18,362 nt of DNA from contig UQXF01000074.1 in assembly GCA_900544905.1 (NCBI GenBank), positions 1 through 18,362 of the forward strand. The letters run 5' to 3'. The notes under the pieces are model-generated. The model saw nothing but the letters and a program-made list of their open reading frames with translations. It was not told the DNA's origin and searched no databases. The stretch is from an uncultured Clostridium sp. Lineage in GTDB: Bacteria; Bacillota; Clostridia; Lachnospirales; Lachnospiraceae. A program made the translations under genes and the position numbers. Each line of letters opens with the position of its first letter. Position 1 is the first letter of the stretch. Below, piece by piece: positions 1 through 7,287 of this stretch.

Positions 1-46
1 AGATGACGTCGAGTCTCGTGGGCTCGGAGATGTGTATAAGAGACAG
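1..46 (+). other. Sequencing adapter remnant (Nextera i7 side plus Tn5 mosaic end)
   Basis: Bases 28-46 are the Tn5 mosaic end AGATGTGTATAAGAGACAG and 13-27 are the Nextera read-2 adapter GTCTCGTGGGCTCGG. Bases 5-12 (GACGTCGA) look like an eight-base i7 index and 1-4 like the end of the P7 primer. This is library-preparation sequence, not genome. Open frames that begin here are artefacts; genomic sequence starts at 47. Confidence 0.97.
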
Positions 47-90
47 GATTTTTTACGACAGGAGAATCACATATGGAAGGAGATGGTTAT

Positions 91-300
91 ATGCCACTTA
101 CAATGGTAAAGGAAGGCGAGCCAAACGTAATCAAGAAGATTGGCGGAAAGGAAGAGACCAGGAGATTTTTGGAGAATCTTGGCTTTGTGTCAGGAGGAAC
201 GGTGACAGTGGTTTCCATGATTAACGGCAATATGATTGTGAACGTGAAGGATTCCAGAGTTGCGATTGGCAAGGATATGGCAAACCATATCATGGTGTGA
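91..300 (+). CDS. feoA: FeoA-family protein, first copy
   Basis: A small cytoplasmic SH3-like protein of about 69 residues, the usual FeoA size, thought to support FeoB-mediated Fe2+ uptake. It begins MPLTMVKEGE and carries the FeoA pattern of a glycine-rich turn (IGGKEETRRFLENLGF), then a beta hairpin ending NVKDSRVAI. I chose ATG 91 because AAGGAGA (77-83) lies seven bases upstream and the protein then starts as relatives do. An in-frame ATG at 73 also has a ribosome site (AGGAGA, 60-65) and would add six residues, so the start is not settled. It is the first gene of a feoA-feoA-feoB series. The promoter lies beyond the contig edge. Confidence 0.9.
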   Translation: MPLTMVKEGEPNVIKKIGGKEETRRFLENLGFVSGGTVTVVSMINGNMIVNVKDSRVAIGKDMANHIMV

Positions 301-415
301 TATGTAACATATGAGGCTGGTGCATACCGGCTGGATATGCAGGTTGTGAGGAATCAGGGTATTACTGTATACTGTTAAAGTGAGGGATATAAATAATCAG
401 TAAAGGAGATTTGCG

Positions 416-637
416 ATGAAAACGTTAAAGGAAGTATCGTGCGGTGAAACTGTAACGGTGAAAAAGCTTACTGGCGATGGTCCGGTGAAGAGAAGAATTA
501 TGGATATGGGAATCACAAAGGGTGTTGAGATTTTCGTAAGAAAGGTTGCGCCGTTAGGCGACCCTGTTGAGGTTACCGTAAGAGGATATGAGTTGTCTCT
601 TCGTAAAGCGGATGCACAGATGATTGAAGTGGAATAG
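416..637 (+). CDS. feoA: FeoA-family protein, second copy
   Basis: A second FeoA-like SH3 domain protein of 73 residues. It has the conserved core LTGDGPVKRRIMDMGITKG followed by a beta strand and PLGDPVEVTVRGYELSLRKADA, which is the textbook FeoA pattern (G-x-x-x-R-R-L-x-x-M-G-I). It differs clearly from the first copy, which lacks this core wording, so the two are diverged paralogues rather than a recent duplication. AAGGAG at 403-408 sits seven bases before ATG 416. It lies 115 bases after the first feoA and 131 bases before feoB, on the same strand. The expected role is to bind or regulate the FeoB G domain or core at the inner face of the membrane. Confidence 0.95.
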   Translation: MKTLKEVSCGETVTVKKLTGDGPVKRRIMDMGITKGVEIFVRKVAPLGDPVEVTVRGYELSLRKADAQMIEVE

Positions 638-658
638 TGTTAATTTTTTTATCTGTAG

Positions 659-674
659 GTTAGAAATAACTAAC
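659..674. promoter_or_regulatory. Possible metal-regulator half-site pair ahead of feoB
   Basis: GTTAG-AAATAA-CTAAC is a 5-6-5 inverted repeat in the 131-base gap before feoB. The TTAG...CTAA spacing recalls DtxR/IdeR/MntR-type boxes, but the arms are short and the region is AT rich. It could also be a weak hairpin or chance. Confidence 0.2.
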
Positions 675-768
675 GAAAGATAGGAAAAACAAATAAAAAA
701 TAGTCAAGACAAACGGCTGTGATGAAAAGAATAAATGTCTAATAATTAAGACGAGAAGGAGAATGAAA

Positions 769-3150
769 ATGTCAGTAAAAATAGCATTAGCAGGTAATCC
801 AAACTGCGGTAAAACAACGTTATTTAATGCATTGACTGGTTCCAACCAGTTTGTTGGTAACTGGCCAGGCGTTACAGTGGAGAAGAAGGAGGGTAAATTA
901 AAGAGTAACAAAGATGTTACAATTATGGATTTACCGGGTATCTATTCTTTATCACCATATACATTGGAAGAGGTGGTTGCCCGTAATTATCTGATTACAG
1001 AGAGACCGGATGCCATTATCAATATTGTGGATGGTACGAATATCGAAAGAAATTTATATCTTTCAACCCAGATTATGGAGCTGGGAATTCCGGTTATCAT
1101 GGCGGTTAACATGATAGATGTATTGGAAAAGACCGGAGAGAAGGTGTACATAGATAAGCTGAGTAAGAAATTAGGCTGTGAGGTTGTGGAGATTTCTGCA
1201 TTGAAGGGAACTGGAATCGAGAAGGCAGCAGCCAAGGCTGTGGAGCTGGCAAAGAAAAAGCAGACAGTGACACCGGCGCATACCTTTGATGAGAGAGTGG
1301 AAGAGGCTATCCAGAATGTGAGTGACAGGCTGGATGTACCGGAGGAACAGAAGCGTTTCTTTGCAATCAAGCTGTTAGAAAAGGATGATAAGATTGCAGA
1401 GCAGTTAAGCAGTACACCGGATGTTTCCGCTGAGATTAAGAAGCTGGAAGATGCTTTTGATGATGATACGGAAAGTATTATCACCAATGAGAGATATGTC
1501 TATATTTCTTCTATTATCGGTGACTGTGTGAAAAAGGCACAGGGTAAGAAATTATCGGTTTCCGATAAGATTGATAAGATTGTTACAAACCGTTTCCTGG
1601 CACTGCCGATATTTGCAGTGGTTATGTTTTTGGTATATTATGTATCTGTTACCACGGTTGGTGGATGGGCTACCGACTGGGCAAATGACGGAGTATTTGG
1701 AGATGGATGGCATTTGTTTGGAATCGGCACCTCTGCTTACGAGGAGGATGCGGCAGAATTCAGCCGCGCAGACCAGATTATAGCGGCTTCTGAGGATGGA
1801 CTGACAACAGTTGAGATTGTTGACGAGGAAGGAGAAGTACTTGAGACAGTTGCTATTTCCGACAGTGTCGTGGACGAAGCACAGGGTATTGTTGATGCAG
1901 GCGAACCGGATACTGCGGAATATGGAGTATGGGTTCCGGGAATACCCGTTTTGGTAGAAAAGGGTCTGGATGCGGTTAATTGTGGTGATACCTTGAAGGC
2001 GTTAATTCTAGACGGTATTGTAGCCGGTGTGGGTGCAGTTCTCGGATTCGTACCTCAGATGCTGGTATTGTTCATTTTCCTTGCATTTTTAGAGGCATGT
2101 GGATATATGGCGAGAGTTGCATTTATCATGGACCGTATTTTCCGCAAATTTGGTCTTTCCGGTAAATCCTTTATTCCGATGTTGATTGGAAGCGGCTGTG
2201 GTGTTCCGGGTGTCATGGCTTCCCGTACCATTGAAAATGACAGAGACCGTAAGATGACTATTATGACAACAACCTTTGTTCCTTGTGGAGCAAAGCTTCC
2301 GATTATTGCATTGATTGCCGGTGCATTCTTTGATAATTCCGGCTGGGTTTCATGGAGCTCATACTTTGTGGGAATCGCAGCAATTATCTGTTCCGGTATT
2401 ATTTTAAAGAAAACAAAGATGTTTGCAGGAGACCCGGCACCGTTTGTTATGGAGTTACCTGCTTACCATCTTCCTACAGTCGGAAATGTACTCAGAAGCA
2501 TGTGGGAACGTGGCTGGTCCTTCATCAAAAAAGCTGGTACAATTATTTTACTTTCCACAATTGTTTTATGGTTCCTGCAGGGCTTCGGCTGGGTAGACGG
2601 AAGCTTTACTATGCTGGAAGCAGAGCAGCTTGACAGCAGTATTTTGGCAAAGATTGGTAATGTGATTGCACCGATTTTTGCACCGCTTGGATTCGGAGAC
2701 TGGAAGATGGCGGTTGCCACCGTAACCGGTCTGATTGCAAAAGAGAATGTCGTTGCTACCTTTGGTGTATTATTCGGATATGCAGAGGTTGCAGAGGATG
2801 GTGCGGAAATCTGGAGCCAGCTGGCAGCGACAATTACTCCGATTGCGGCTTATGCATTCCTTGTGTTTAACCTTCTCTGTGCTCCATGCTTCGCAGCTAT
2901 GGGTGCCATTAAGAGGGAGATGAACAACACAAAATGGTTCTGGTTTGCAATTGGATACCAGACGATTCTTGCTTATATTGTAGGTCTTTGCATTTACCAG
3001 ATTGGAACCCTGATAACAGAGGGCGTGTTTGGCGTAGGAACTGTTATTGCATTCCTGTTTGTAATCGCATTTCTTTACCTGCTGTTCAGACCGTATAAGG
3101 AAAGCAAGACTTTGGATGTGGATATGAAAAAGGTTGTCAATGCAAAATAA
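769..3150 (+). CDS. feoB: Ferrous iron transporter B with an acidic outer-loop insert
   Basis: GTP-dependent Fe2+ importer in the cytoplasmic membrane, 793 residues. The N-terminal G domain shows G1 GNPNCGKT (9-16), G3 DLPG (54-57), G4 NMID (114-117) and G5 SALKG (143-147). A helical linker follows, then the membrane domain with two Gate regions containing the conserved cysteine turns SGCGVPG (C477) and PCGAK (C506). ATG 769 is preferred over ATG 763, because AAGGAG (756-761) is seven bases from 769 and only one from 763. Residues about 319-386, after the first membrane helix and so predicted outside the cell, form an extra segment with about 20 Asp/Glu and one Arg between 325 and 384. The gene follows two feoA copies and is followed by its Cys-rich partner peptide. 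Confidence 0.98.
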   Translation: MSVKIALAGNPNCGKTTLFNALTGSNQFVGNWPGVTVEKKEGKLKSNKDVTIMDLPGIYSLSPYTLEEVVARNYLITERPDAIINIVDGTNIERNLYLSTQIMELGIPVIMAVNMIDVLEKTGEKVYIDKLSKKLGCEVVEISALKGTGIEKAAAKAVELAKKKQTVTPAHTFDERVEEAIQNVSDRLDVPEEQKRFFAIKLLEKDDKIAEQLSSTPDVSAEIKKLEDAFDDDTESIITNERYVYISSIIGDCVKKAQGKKLSVSDKIDKIVTNRFLALPIFAVVMFLVYYVSVTTVGGWATDWANDGVFGDGWHLFGIGTSAYEEDAAEFSRADQIIAASEDGLTTVEIVDEEGEVLETVAISDSVVDEAQGIVDAGEPDTAEYGVWVPGIPVLVEKGLDAVNCGDTLKALILDGIVAGVGAVLGFVPQMLVLFIFLAFLEACGYMARVAFIMDRIFRKFGLSGKSFIPMLIGSGCGVPGVMASRTIENDRDRKMTIMTTTFVPCGAKLPIIALIAGAFFDNSGWVSWSSYFVGIAAIICSGIILKKTKMFAGDPAPFVMELPAYHLPTVGNVLRSMWERGWSFIKKAGTIILLSTIVLWFLQGFGWVDGSFTMLEAEQLDSSILAKIGNVIAPIFAPLGFGDWKMAVATVTGLIAKENVVATFGVLFGYAEVAEDGAEIWSQLAATITPIAAYAFLVFNLLCAPCFAAMGAIKREMNNTKWFWFAIGYQTILAYIVGLCIYQIGTLITEGVFGVGTVIAFLFVIAFLYLLFRPYKESKTLDVDMKKVVNAK

Positions 3151-3218
3151 CCGCATTTGATAACGGTGAGACAGATTTTTGAATTGTAAATTTGTTATTA
3201 ATATAGGAGGTGCATGGA

Positions 3219-3353
3219 ATGGGAACCGTTATAGTTGGTGCAGTTTTAGTAATAATAGTCGCTCTGGCTGTTTACAGTATGGTTAAGGATAAGAAAAACG
3301 GCAAATCTCTGCAGTGTGGTGGTGACTGTTCACAGTGCAAAGGGTGTCATTAG
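3219..3353 (+). CDS. FeoB-associated Cys-rich membrane peptide
   Basis: A 44-residue protein: one hydrophobic helix (residues 3-22) followed by a basic stretch (KDKKNGK) and a cysteine tail, C33-x3-C37-x2-C40-x2-C43-His. This layout is that of the small FeoB-associated Cys-rich membrane proteins of Firmicutes, which occupy the place of FeoC in feo operons. AGGAGG (3205-3210) is eight bases before ATG 3219; the nearer ATG at 3214 is out of frame. It lies 68 bases after feoB on the same strand. The tail could hold iron or an Fe-S cluster at the inner face, which is an inference and not shown by the sequence. Confidence 0.9.
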   Translation: MGTVIVGAVLVIIVALAVYSMVKDKKNGKSLQCGGDCSQCKGCH

Positions 3354-3383
3354 AAAAAGATTCAGAAAAGGAGGACAGGGATA

Positions 3384-3854
3384 TTGCAGAAGCTTGAAAA
3401 TGAAAAGAAAACCTGTGATGCGGAAGGCTATCAGAGAACGCAGATGCAAAAAGAAATCATTATCGAAAAGCTGCGGGAGCAGGGATGCCGGATTACAAAA
3501 CAGAGGCTGGTGCTTTTGGATATCATTTTGAGTGAGGAATGTTCCTGTTGCAAGGAAATCTATTATAAAGCATCCAAGCTGGATAAAAGGATAGGTTCGG
3601 CTACTGTTTACCGCATGATTAATACACTGGAGGAAATCGGCGCCATCAGCAGGAAAAACATGTATAAGATTGCCTGCGGTAAGGAATGTGCGGTGGAAAA
3701 TGCCTGCACCATTGAGCTGGATGATGATACGGTGATTGAATTATCGGCGGGAAAATGGAACCAGATTATTCAGTCAGGATTAATTGCCTGCGGGTATTTA
3801 AAAGGACAGAATGTGCGCAGTGTAGTTGCAGCTCCTTGTGAATGTGTAAAATAA
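3384..3854 (+). CDS. Fur-family regulator, histidine-free and cysteine-rich
   Basis: A 156-residue protein starting at TTG 3384, nine bases after AAAAGGAGG (3366-3374). The N-terminal half is a Fur winged helix: GCRITKQRLVLLDIIL (34-49) and IGSATVYRMINTLEEIGAI (70-88), with the ATVYR recognition helix. The C-terminal half is unusual: there is no histidine anywhere in the protein, so the usual His-containing Fur metal sites cannot form, while there are eleven cysteines (C11, 35, 53, 55, 56, 98, 102, 108, 136, 152, 154), including C53-x-C55-C56, C98-x3-C102 and C152-x-C154. It is the last gene of the feo operon, 30 bases after the Cys-rich peptide. It likely regulates iron genes, sensing by thiol, iron or an Fe-S cluster (inferred). 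Confidence 0.85.
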   Translation: MQKLENEKKTCDAEGYQRTQMQKEIIIEKLREQGCRITKQRLVLLDIILSEECSCCKEIYYKASKLDKRIGSATVYRMINTLEEIGAISRKNMYKIACGKECAVENACTIELDDDTVIELSAGKWNQIIQSGLIACGYLKGQNVRSVVAAPCECVK

Positions 3855-3866
3855 TATTGTTTTATG

Positions 3867-3909
3867 GAAACCGTTATACTATTATCCGGTAGTATATCGG
3901 TTTCTTTTT
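3867..3909 (+). terminator. Rho-independent terminator of the feo operon
   Basis: Arms 3867-3881 and 3890-3904 pair over 15 positions with a single T/T mismatch (GAAACCG at the base of the stem), around an eight-base loop, and are followed by TTTTT (3905-3909). It lies 13 bases after the Fur-family stop codon. Confidence 0.9.
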
Positions 3910-3932
3910 GCTGCCAGGCATCCTGTTAGCAG

Positions 3933-3961
3933 TAAATGATAAAATTTATCAACAATATAAT
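3933..3961 (+). promoter_or_regulatory. Promoter of the fezA/fezB-like pair
   Basis: TATAAT at 3956-3961 is a perfect -10 element. The -35 position at 17-base spacing (3933-3938, TAAATG) is poor, so the promoter may depend on other contacts. The Fur-like palindrome fills the spacer. The transcript would have a leader of about 110 bases before ATG 4081, in which I see only weak hairpins. Confidence 0.5.
3937..3951. promoter_or_regulatory. Fur-box-like 7-1-7 operator
   Basis: TGATAAA-A-TTTATCA is a perfect 7-1-7 inverted repeat. The classic Fur box of Firmicutes is TGATAAT-N-ATTATCA, so 12 of the 14 arm bases match. It sits just upstream of a perfect -10 hexamer (TATAAT, 3956-3961), which is where a repressor would block RNA polymerase. 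The genes controlled would be the small membrane protein at 4081 and the P-type ATPase at 4374. Confidence 0.75.
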
Positions 3962-4080
3962 AATATATGGCGTTCAATTTATTCAGGGAGTATAGTGGTA
4001 TTTGTAAATACATATACAGAAATTCCCATGATAATTTAGTCTGGGTATAGACAGAAATGGAAAAATCAGGAGGTAGTACG

Positions 4081-4377
4081 ATGTTAAAGATATTTAAGAA
4101 GATTGATGCAAAGAAGACAGGTATTTTTGCTGCCGGTGTTTTGTTTGGAACGGCGGGAGTCAAGATATTGGGAAGCAGGGATGCAAAAAAATTGTATACG
4201 AATTGTACAGCCGCTGTACTGCGGGCAAAGGATTGTGTAATGAAAACTGCTGCCACGGTTCAGGAGAATGCAGAGGATATTTATGCGGAAGCACAGCAGA
4301 TTAACGAGGAAAGGGCTGCTAAGGAAGCAGAGATTTCTGATAAAGAAGAAACGGAAGAGGCAACCACAGCTATATGA
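4081..4377 (+). CDS. fezA: Small membrane-anchored coiled-coil protein (DUF6110/FezA-like)
   Basis: 98 residues. A short basic start (KIFKKIDAKK) is followed by one hydrophobic segment (about 13-31) with glycines at 14, 19, 23, 26 and 31, a glycine-zipper-like helix. A long charged helix (about 33-90), acidic toward the end, is probably a coiled coil. ATG 4081 is chosen over ATG 4057 because AGGAGG (4068-4073) is seven bases upstream of it. Its stop overlaps the next start (ATGA, 4374-4377), so it is translationally coupled to the P-type ATPase. I recognise the layout as that of the small protein (DUF6110 type) found beside P1B-6 ATPases, called FezA in Clostridioides ferrosome loci. The symbol is a proposal from memory of that system and rests largely on context. 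Confidence 0.6.
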   Translation: MLKIFKKIDAKKTGIFAAGVLFGTAGVKILGSRDAKKLYTNCTAAVLRAKDCVMKTAATVQENAEDIYAEAQQINEERAAKEAEISDKEETEEATTAI

Positions 4378-6446
4378 GATTTGTTATTAAGCATGAGATA
4401 AAGGGACGTATCCGGGTTCATATCAAGCAAAACAGAATGACCTATAAGGAAGCGGATATATTGCAGTATTATCTTGCGTCGCAGCCGCTTGTAACCTCAA
4501 TCAGTGTACAGAGCCGTACCGGGGATGCTATCATTTATTATGTCGGAAGCAGAGATACCATTATAGATACTCTTCGCAGCTTCCAGTATGACAAGGCGGA
4601 GGTTCCGGAGGTTTTTTTAGATAATTCGGGAAGAGAATTAAATGAAGCCTATAAGGAAAAGCTTATCAGCAAGGTGGTATTGCGGTATGGCAGCCGGTTA
4701 TTTGTTCCCTATCCGGTGAGGATGGTCATTACAGCGGTAAAGGCCATAGGTTATATAGGTAAGGGATTAAAAACCCTGGCAAAGGGAAAAATTGAGGTGC
4801 CGGTTTTAGACGCAACGTCCATCGGTGTATCCATGCTCCGGGGAGATTTCAAAACTGCCGGTTCCATTATGTTTTTGCTTGGAATCGGAGAAATTTTGGA
4901 GGAGTGGACCCATAAAAAATCCGTGGATGATTTGGCGAGAAGCATGTCATTAAATGTCAGCCGGGTATGGCTTTTGAAGGATGGACAGGAAATACTTGTC
5001 TCCATGTCTGATATCAGGGCAGGGGATGTGGTGGTTGTCCGCATGGGAAATGTGATTCCCTTTGATGGTATTGTTTTGTCAGGTGAAGCGATGATAAATC
5101 AGGCGTCCCTTACCGGGGAGTCCCTTCCGGTACACAAGTGTGCGGAAGGGTATGTATATGCAGGTACGGTGCTGGAGGAAGGGGAACTGGTTATTCAGGT
5201 TAAAAAAGCAGGCGGTGCCAGCCGGTTTGAGCGGATTGTCACAATGATTGAGGAGTCAGAAAAGCTGAAATCCTCTCTGGAGGGAAAGGCAGAGCATCTA
5301 GCGGATAAGCTGGTTCCATATACCCTTGCGGGAACTGGGCTGGTATATCTTCTCACCCGGAATGTTACCAAGGCGTTGTCTGTCTTAATGGTGGATTTTT
5401 CCTGTGCGTTAAAGCTTGCAATGCCGGTTTCTGTCCTGTCCGCAATCCGGGAAGCAAGTTTACATAATGTAACAGTCAAGGGCGGAAAGTTCTTAGAGGC
5501 TATGGCGGAAGCGGATACCATTGTTTTTGACAAGACAGGAACGCTTACAAAGGCACAGCCTACGGTAGTGGAGGTGGTTTCCTTTAACGGAGAGGAACCG
5601 GATGAGCTGCTCCGGATTGCCGCCTGTCTGGAAGAGCATTTTCCGCATTCCATGGCGAAGGCGGTTGTGGACGCTGCGGCAGATAAAAATCTGGAGCATG
5701 AGGAGATACACTCTAAGGTAGAATATATTGTAGCCCATGGCATTTCCACAAAAATTAATGAAAAGAAAGCGATTATCGGAAGCTATCATTTTGTCTTTGA
5801 GGATGAAAAATGTACAATTCCGCCAGACATGCAGGAAAAATTTGATGCGCTTCCGGTAGAATATTCCCATTTATATCTTGCTATTGAAAATGAACTTGCC
5901 GCAGTAATCTGTATTGAAGACCCATTAAGGGAGGAAGCGGCTGCGGTGGTGAACTCTCTGAAGCGGGCAGGAATTGGCAAGGTGGTTATGATGACTGGCG
6001 ACAGTGAAAGGACTGCCCGTTCCATTGCAGCAAGGGTCGGCGTGGATGAGTATTATTCAGAAGTACTCCCGGAGGATAAAGCAGGATTTATCGAAAGAGA
6101 GAAGGAAGCAGGAAAAAAAGTTATTATGATTGGGGATGGCATCAATGATTCCCCGGCATTATCGGCAGCAGATGTTGGAATTGCCATTAGTGATGGAGCG
6201 GAAATTGCAAGAGAAATTGCAGATGTGACAATCGGTGCGGATGACTTATATGAAATTGTGACATTAAAGGCAATCAGTGATGCGCTGATGAAACGGATTC
6301 ACAAGAATTACAGGGTAATTGTCAGCTTTAACGCAGGTCTGCTTGCAGCCGGTGCAGCCGGAATCCTTCAGCCGGCAGCCTCAGCATTTCTGCATAATAC
6401 ATCAACCCTGGTAATCAGTTTAAGGAGTATGCAGAAGCTTCTCTGA
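4374..6446 (+). CDS. fezB: P1B-type metal ATPase, FezB-like (ferrosome type)
   Basis: A 690-residue P-type ATPase. The N-terminus has a GRIRVH motif (11-16) in a ferredoxin-like domain lacking the CxxC metal site. Actuator TGES is at 247-250, the phosphorylated aspartate is D386 in DKTGT, MTGD ends at D543 and the hinge GDGINDSPA begins at G587. The membrane metal motif is S343-C344-A345 followed by LKLAMP, instead of the CPC, SPC or TPC of copper, zinc and cobalt pumps. The usual nucleotide-site His-Pro is replaced by H425-S426. The arginine-rich N-terminus without metal-binding cysteines, the SCA motif and the coupled small membrane partner fit P1B-6 ATPases such as FezB, which load iron into ferrosome vesicles. 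A CtpC-type manganese or iron exporter at the plasma membrane is the main alternative. Fur-box control supports an iron role. Confidence 0.8.
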   Translation: MRFVIKHEIKGRIRVHIKQNRMTYKEADILQYYLASQPLVTSISVQSRTGDAIIYYVGSRDTIIDTLRSFQYDKAEVPEVFLDNSGRELNEAYKEKLISKVVLRYGSRLFVPYPVRMVITAVKAIGYIGKGLKTLAKGKIEVPVLDATSIGVSMLRGDFKTAGSIMFLLGIGEILEEWTHKKSVDDLARSMSLNVSRVWLLKDGQEILVSMSDIRAGDVVVVRMGNVIPFDGIVLSGEAMINQASLTGESLPVHKCAEGYVYAGTVLEEGELVIQVKKAGGASRFERIVTMIEESEKLKSSLEGKAEHLADKLVPYTLAGTGLVYLLTRNVTKALSVLMVDFSCALKLAMPVSVLSAIREASLHNVTVKGGKFLEAMAEADTIVFDKTGTLTKAQPTVVEVVSFNGEEPDELLRIAACLEEHFPHSMAKAVVDAAADKNLEHEEIHSKVEYIVAHGISTKINEKKAIIGSYHFVFEDEKCTIPPDMQEKFDALPVEYSHLYLAIENELAAVICIEDPLREEAAAVVNSLKRAGIGKVVMMTGDSERTARSIAARVGVDEYYSEVLPEDKAGFIEREKEAGKKVIMIGDGINDSPALSAADVGIAISDGAEIAREIADVTIGADDLYEIVTLKAISDALMKRIHKNYRVIVSFNAGLLAAGAAGILQPAASAFLHNTSTLVISLRSMQKLL

Positions 6447-6505
6447 TAAAAAATATCCTGTCAGAAAAGCGGGGCTTTATTGAAAAAGTGTCTCAATTAA
6501 AGATG

Positions 6506-6534
6506 TTGACAAAACGGTGAAAAGGAAGTAGCAT
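6506..6534 (+). promoter_or_regulatory. Promoter of the TetR gene
   Basis: TTGACA (6506-6511), a 17-base spacer, then TAGCAT (6529-6534): a perfect -35 and a 4/6 match to the -10. The operator palindrome begins inside the -10, so bound repressor would exclude polymerase (autorepression). Confidence 0.75.
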
Positions 6535-6564
6535 AACAGTGTTATCAGATAACGCTGTTATGCT
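6530..6564. promoter_or_regulatory. TetR operator, double site
   Basis: A 35-base palindrome centred on 6547: left half AGCATAACAGTGTTATC, right half its complement with one mismatch. Each half is itself a smaller dyad of the form ATAAC-NNN-GTTAT (6533-6545 and 6549-6561), with centres 16 bases apart, consistent with two repressor dimers side by side. The same 13-base dyad recurs before the ABC transporter genes (7296-7308). Confidence 0.85.
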
Positions 6565-6601
6565 GCTTTTGCGGTCAGCAGTACTTGCCGGAGGTATAGG
6601 G

Positions 6602-7219
6602 TTGAGCGAGAAGGAGACGAAAAAGAAGCTTTTAGAAAGCGCCAAAAAAGAATTTCTGGAAAAAGGGTATATGCATGCCTCACTCCGGAATATCTGTAAA
6701 AATGCAGGGGTGACAACCGGGGCATTGTATTTTTTCTTCCGGGATAAAAAGGCTTTATTTGCTGCTTTGGTGGATGAACCGCTGCAGAAGCTTCATGATA
6801 TCATGAACCTTCATTATCAGGAAGAAATTACGGAAACAGAAATGGTGATGGAACAGCTTACACAGCAGGATATATCAGGAGACCTTGAAACGGCAAAGCA
6901 GATTGTCCACTATTTGTATCAGTATTATGATGAATTTCAGCTGGTTTTAGTAAAGGGACAGGGCTCAGGGTATGAAAGCTGTGTTGACCAGTTCGTAGAT
7001 ATCACGGAGAAACATTACAGAAGATTGGCAGACCGGGTTACGGAGCAGCTGGGAATTGAAAAAATGGGTGGATATATACTCCACTGGATGGCACATATGC
7101 AGACGGATGCCTTTGTATATATGCTGGCACATGAAAAATCCGAGGAGGAAGCAATGAAATCCATTGAAGACATTGTGCAGTATATGGTATCCGGATGGCT
7201 GGGGCTGCTGGGACAATAA
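6602..7219 (+). CDS. TetR-family transcriptional repressor
   Basis: A 205-residue TetR/AcrR regulator. The N-terminal helix-turn-helix occupies about residues 10-53 (LLESAKKEFLEKGY ... SLRNICKNAGVTTGALYFFFRDKKALF), a typical TetR signature. The remainder is the all-helical ligand-binding and dimerisation domain, which gives no clue to the ligand. The start is TTG 6602, seven bases after GGAGG (6590-6594); an open frame extends upstream to GTG 6539, but that would run through the operator. It is followed 156 bases later by an ABC transporter whose upstream region carries the same operator motif, so it probably represses both itself and the transporter and is released by a compound the transporter handles. 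Confidence 0.95.
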   Translation: MSEKETKKKLLESAKKEFLEKGYMHASLRNICKNAGVTTGALYFFFRDKKALFAALVDEPLQKLHDIMNLHYQEEITETEMVMEQLTQQDISGDLETAKQIVHYLYQYYDEFQLVLVKGQGSGYESCVDQFVDITEKHYRRLADRVTEQLGIEKMGGYILHWMAHMQTDAFVYMLAHEKSEEEAMKSIEDIVQYMVSGWLGLLGQ

Positions 7220-7287
7220 AGAGTATGAATGAAAAAGTGTTTTCATCAGGCTATCTGTTGGTAAAACAACGGATAGCTAAAAAAATA

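Noticed and set aside
3..224. Open frame of 73 codons at the left edge
   Set aside because: It begins in adapter sequence and overlaps feoA in another frame.
3998..4011. GTATTT-GT-AAATAC as a second operator in the fezA-like leader
   Set aside because: Short, AT rich and without a match to a known box; chance is likely.
6466..6478. Terminator after the P-type ATPase
   Set aside because: AAAGC-GGG-GCTTT is only five base pairs and has no T tract.
7250..7277. 11-base hairpin after the TetR gene as a terminator
   Set aside because: The stem GCTATCTGTTG/CAACGGATAGC is followed by A residues, not T, on the plus strand; it may be structural but is not a typical terminator.
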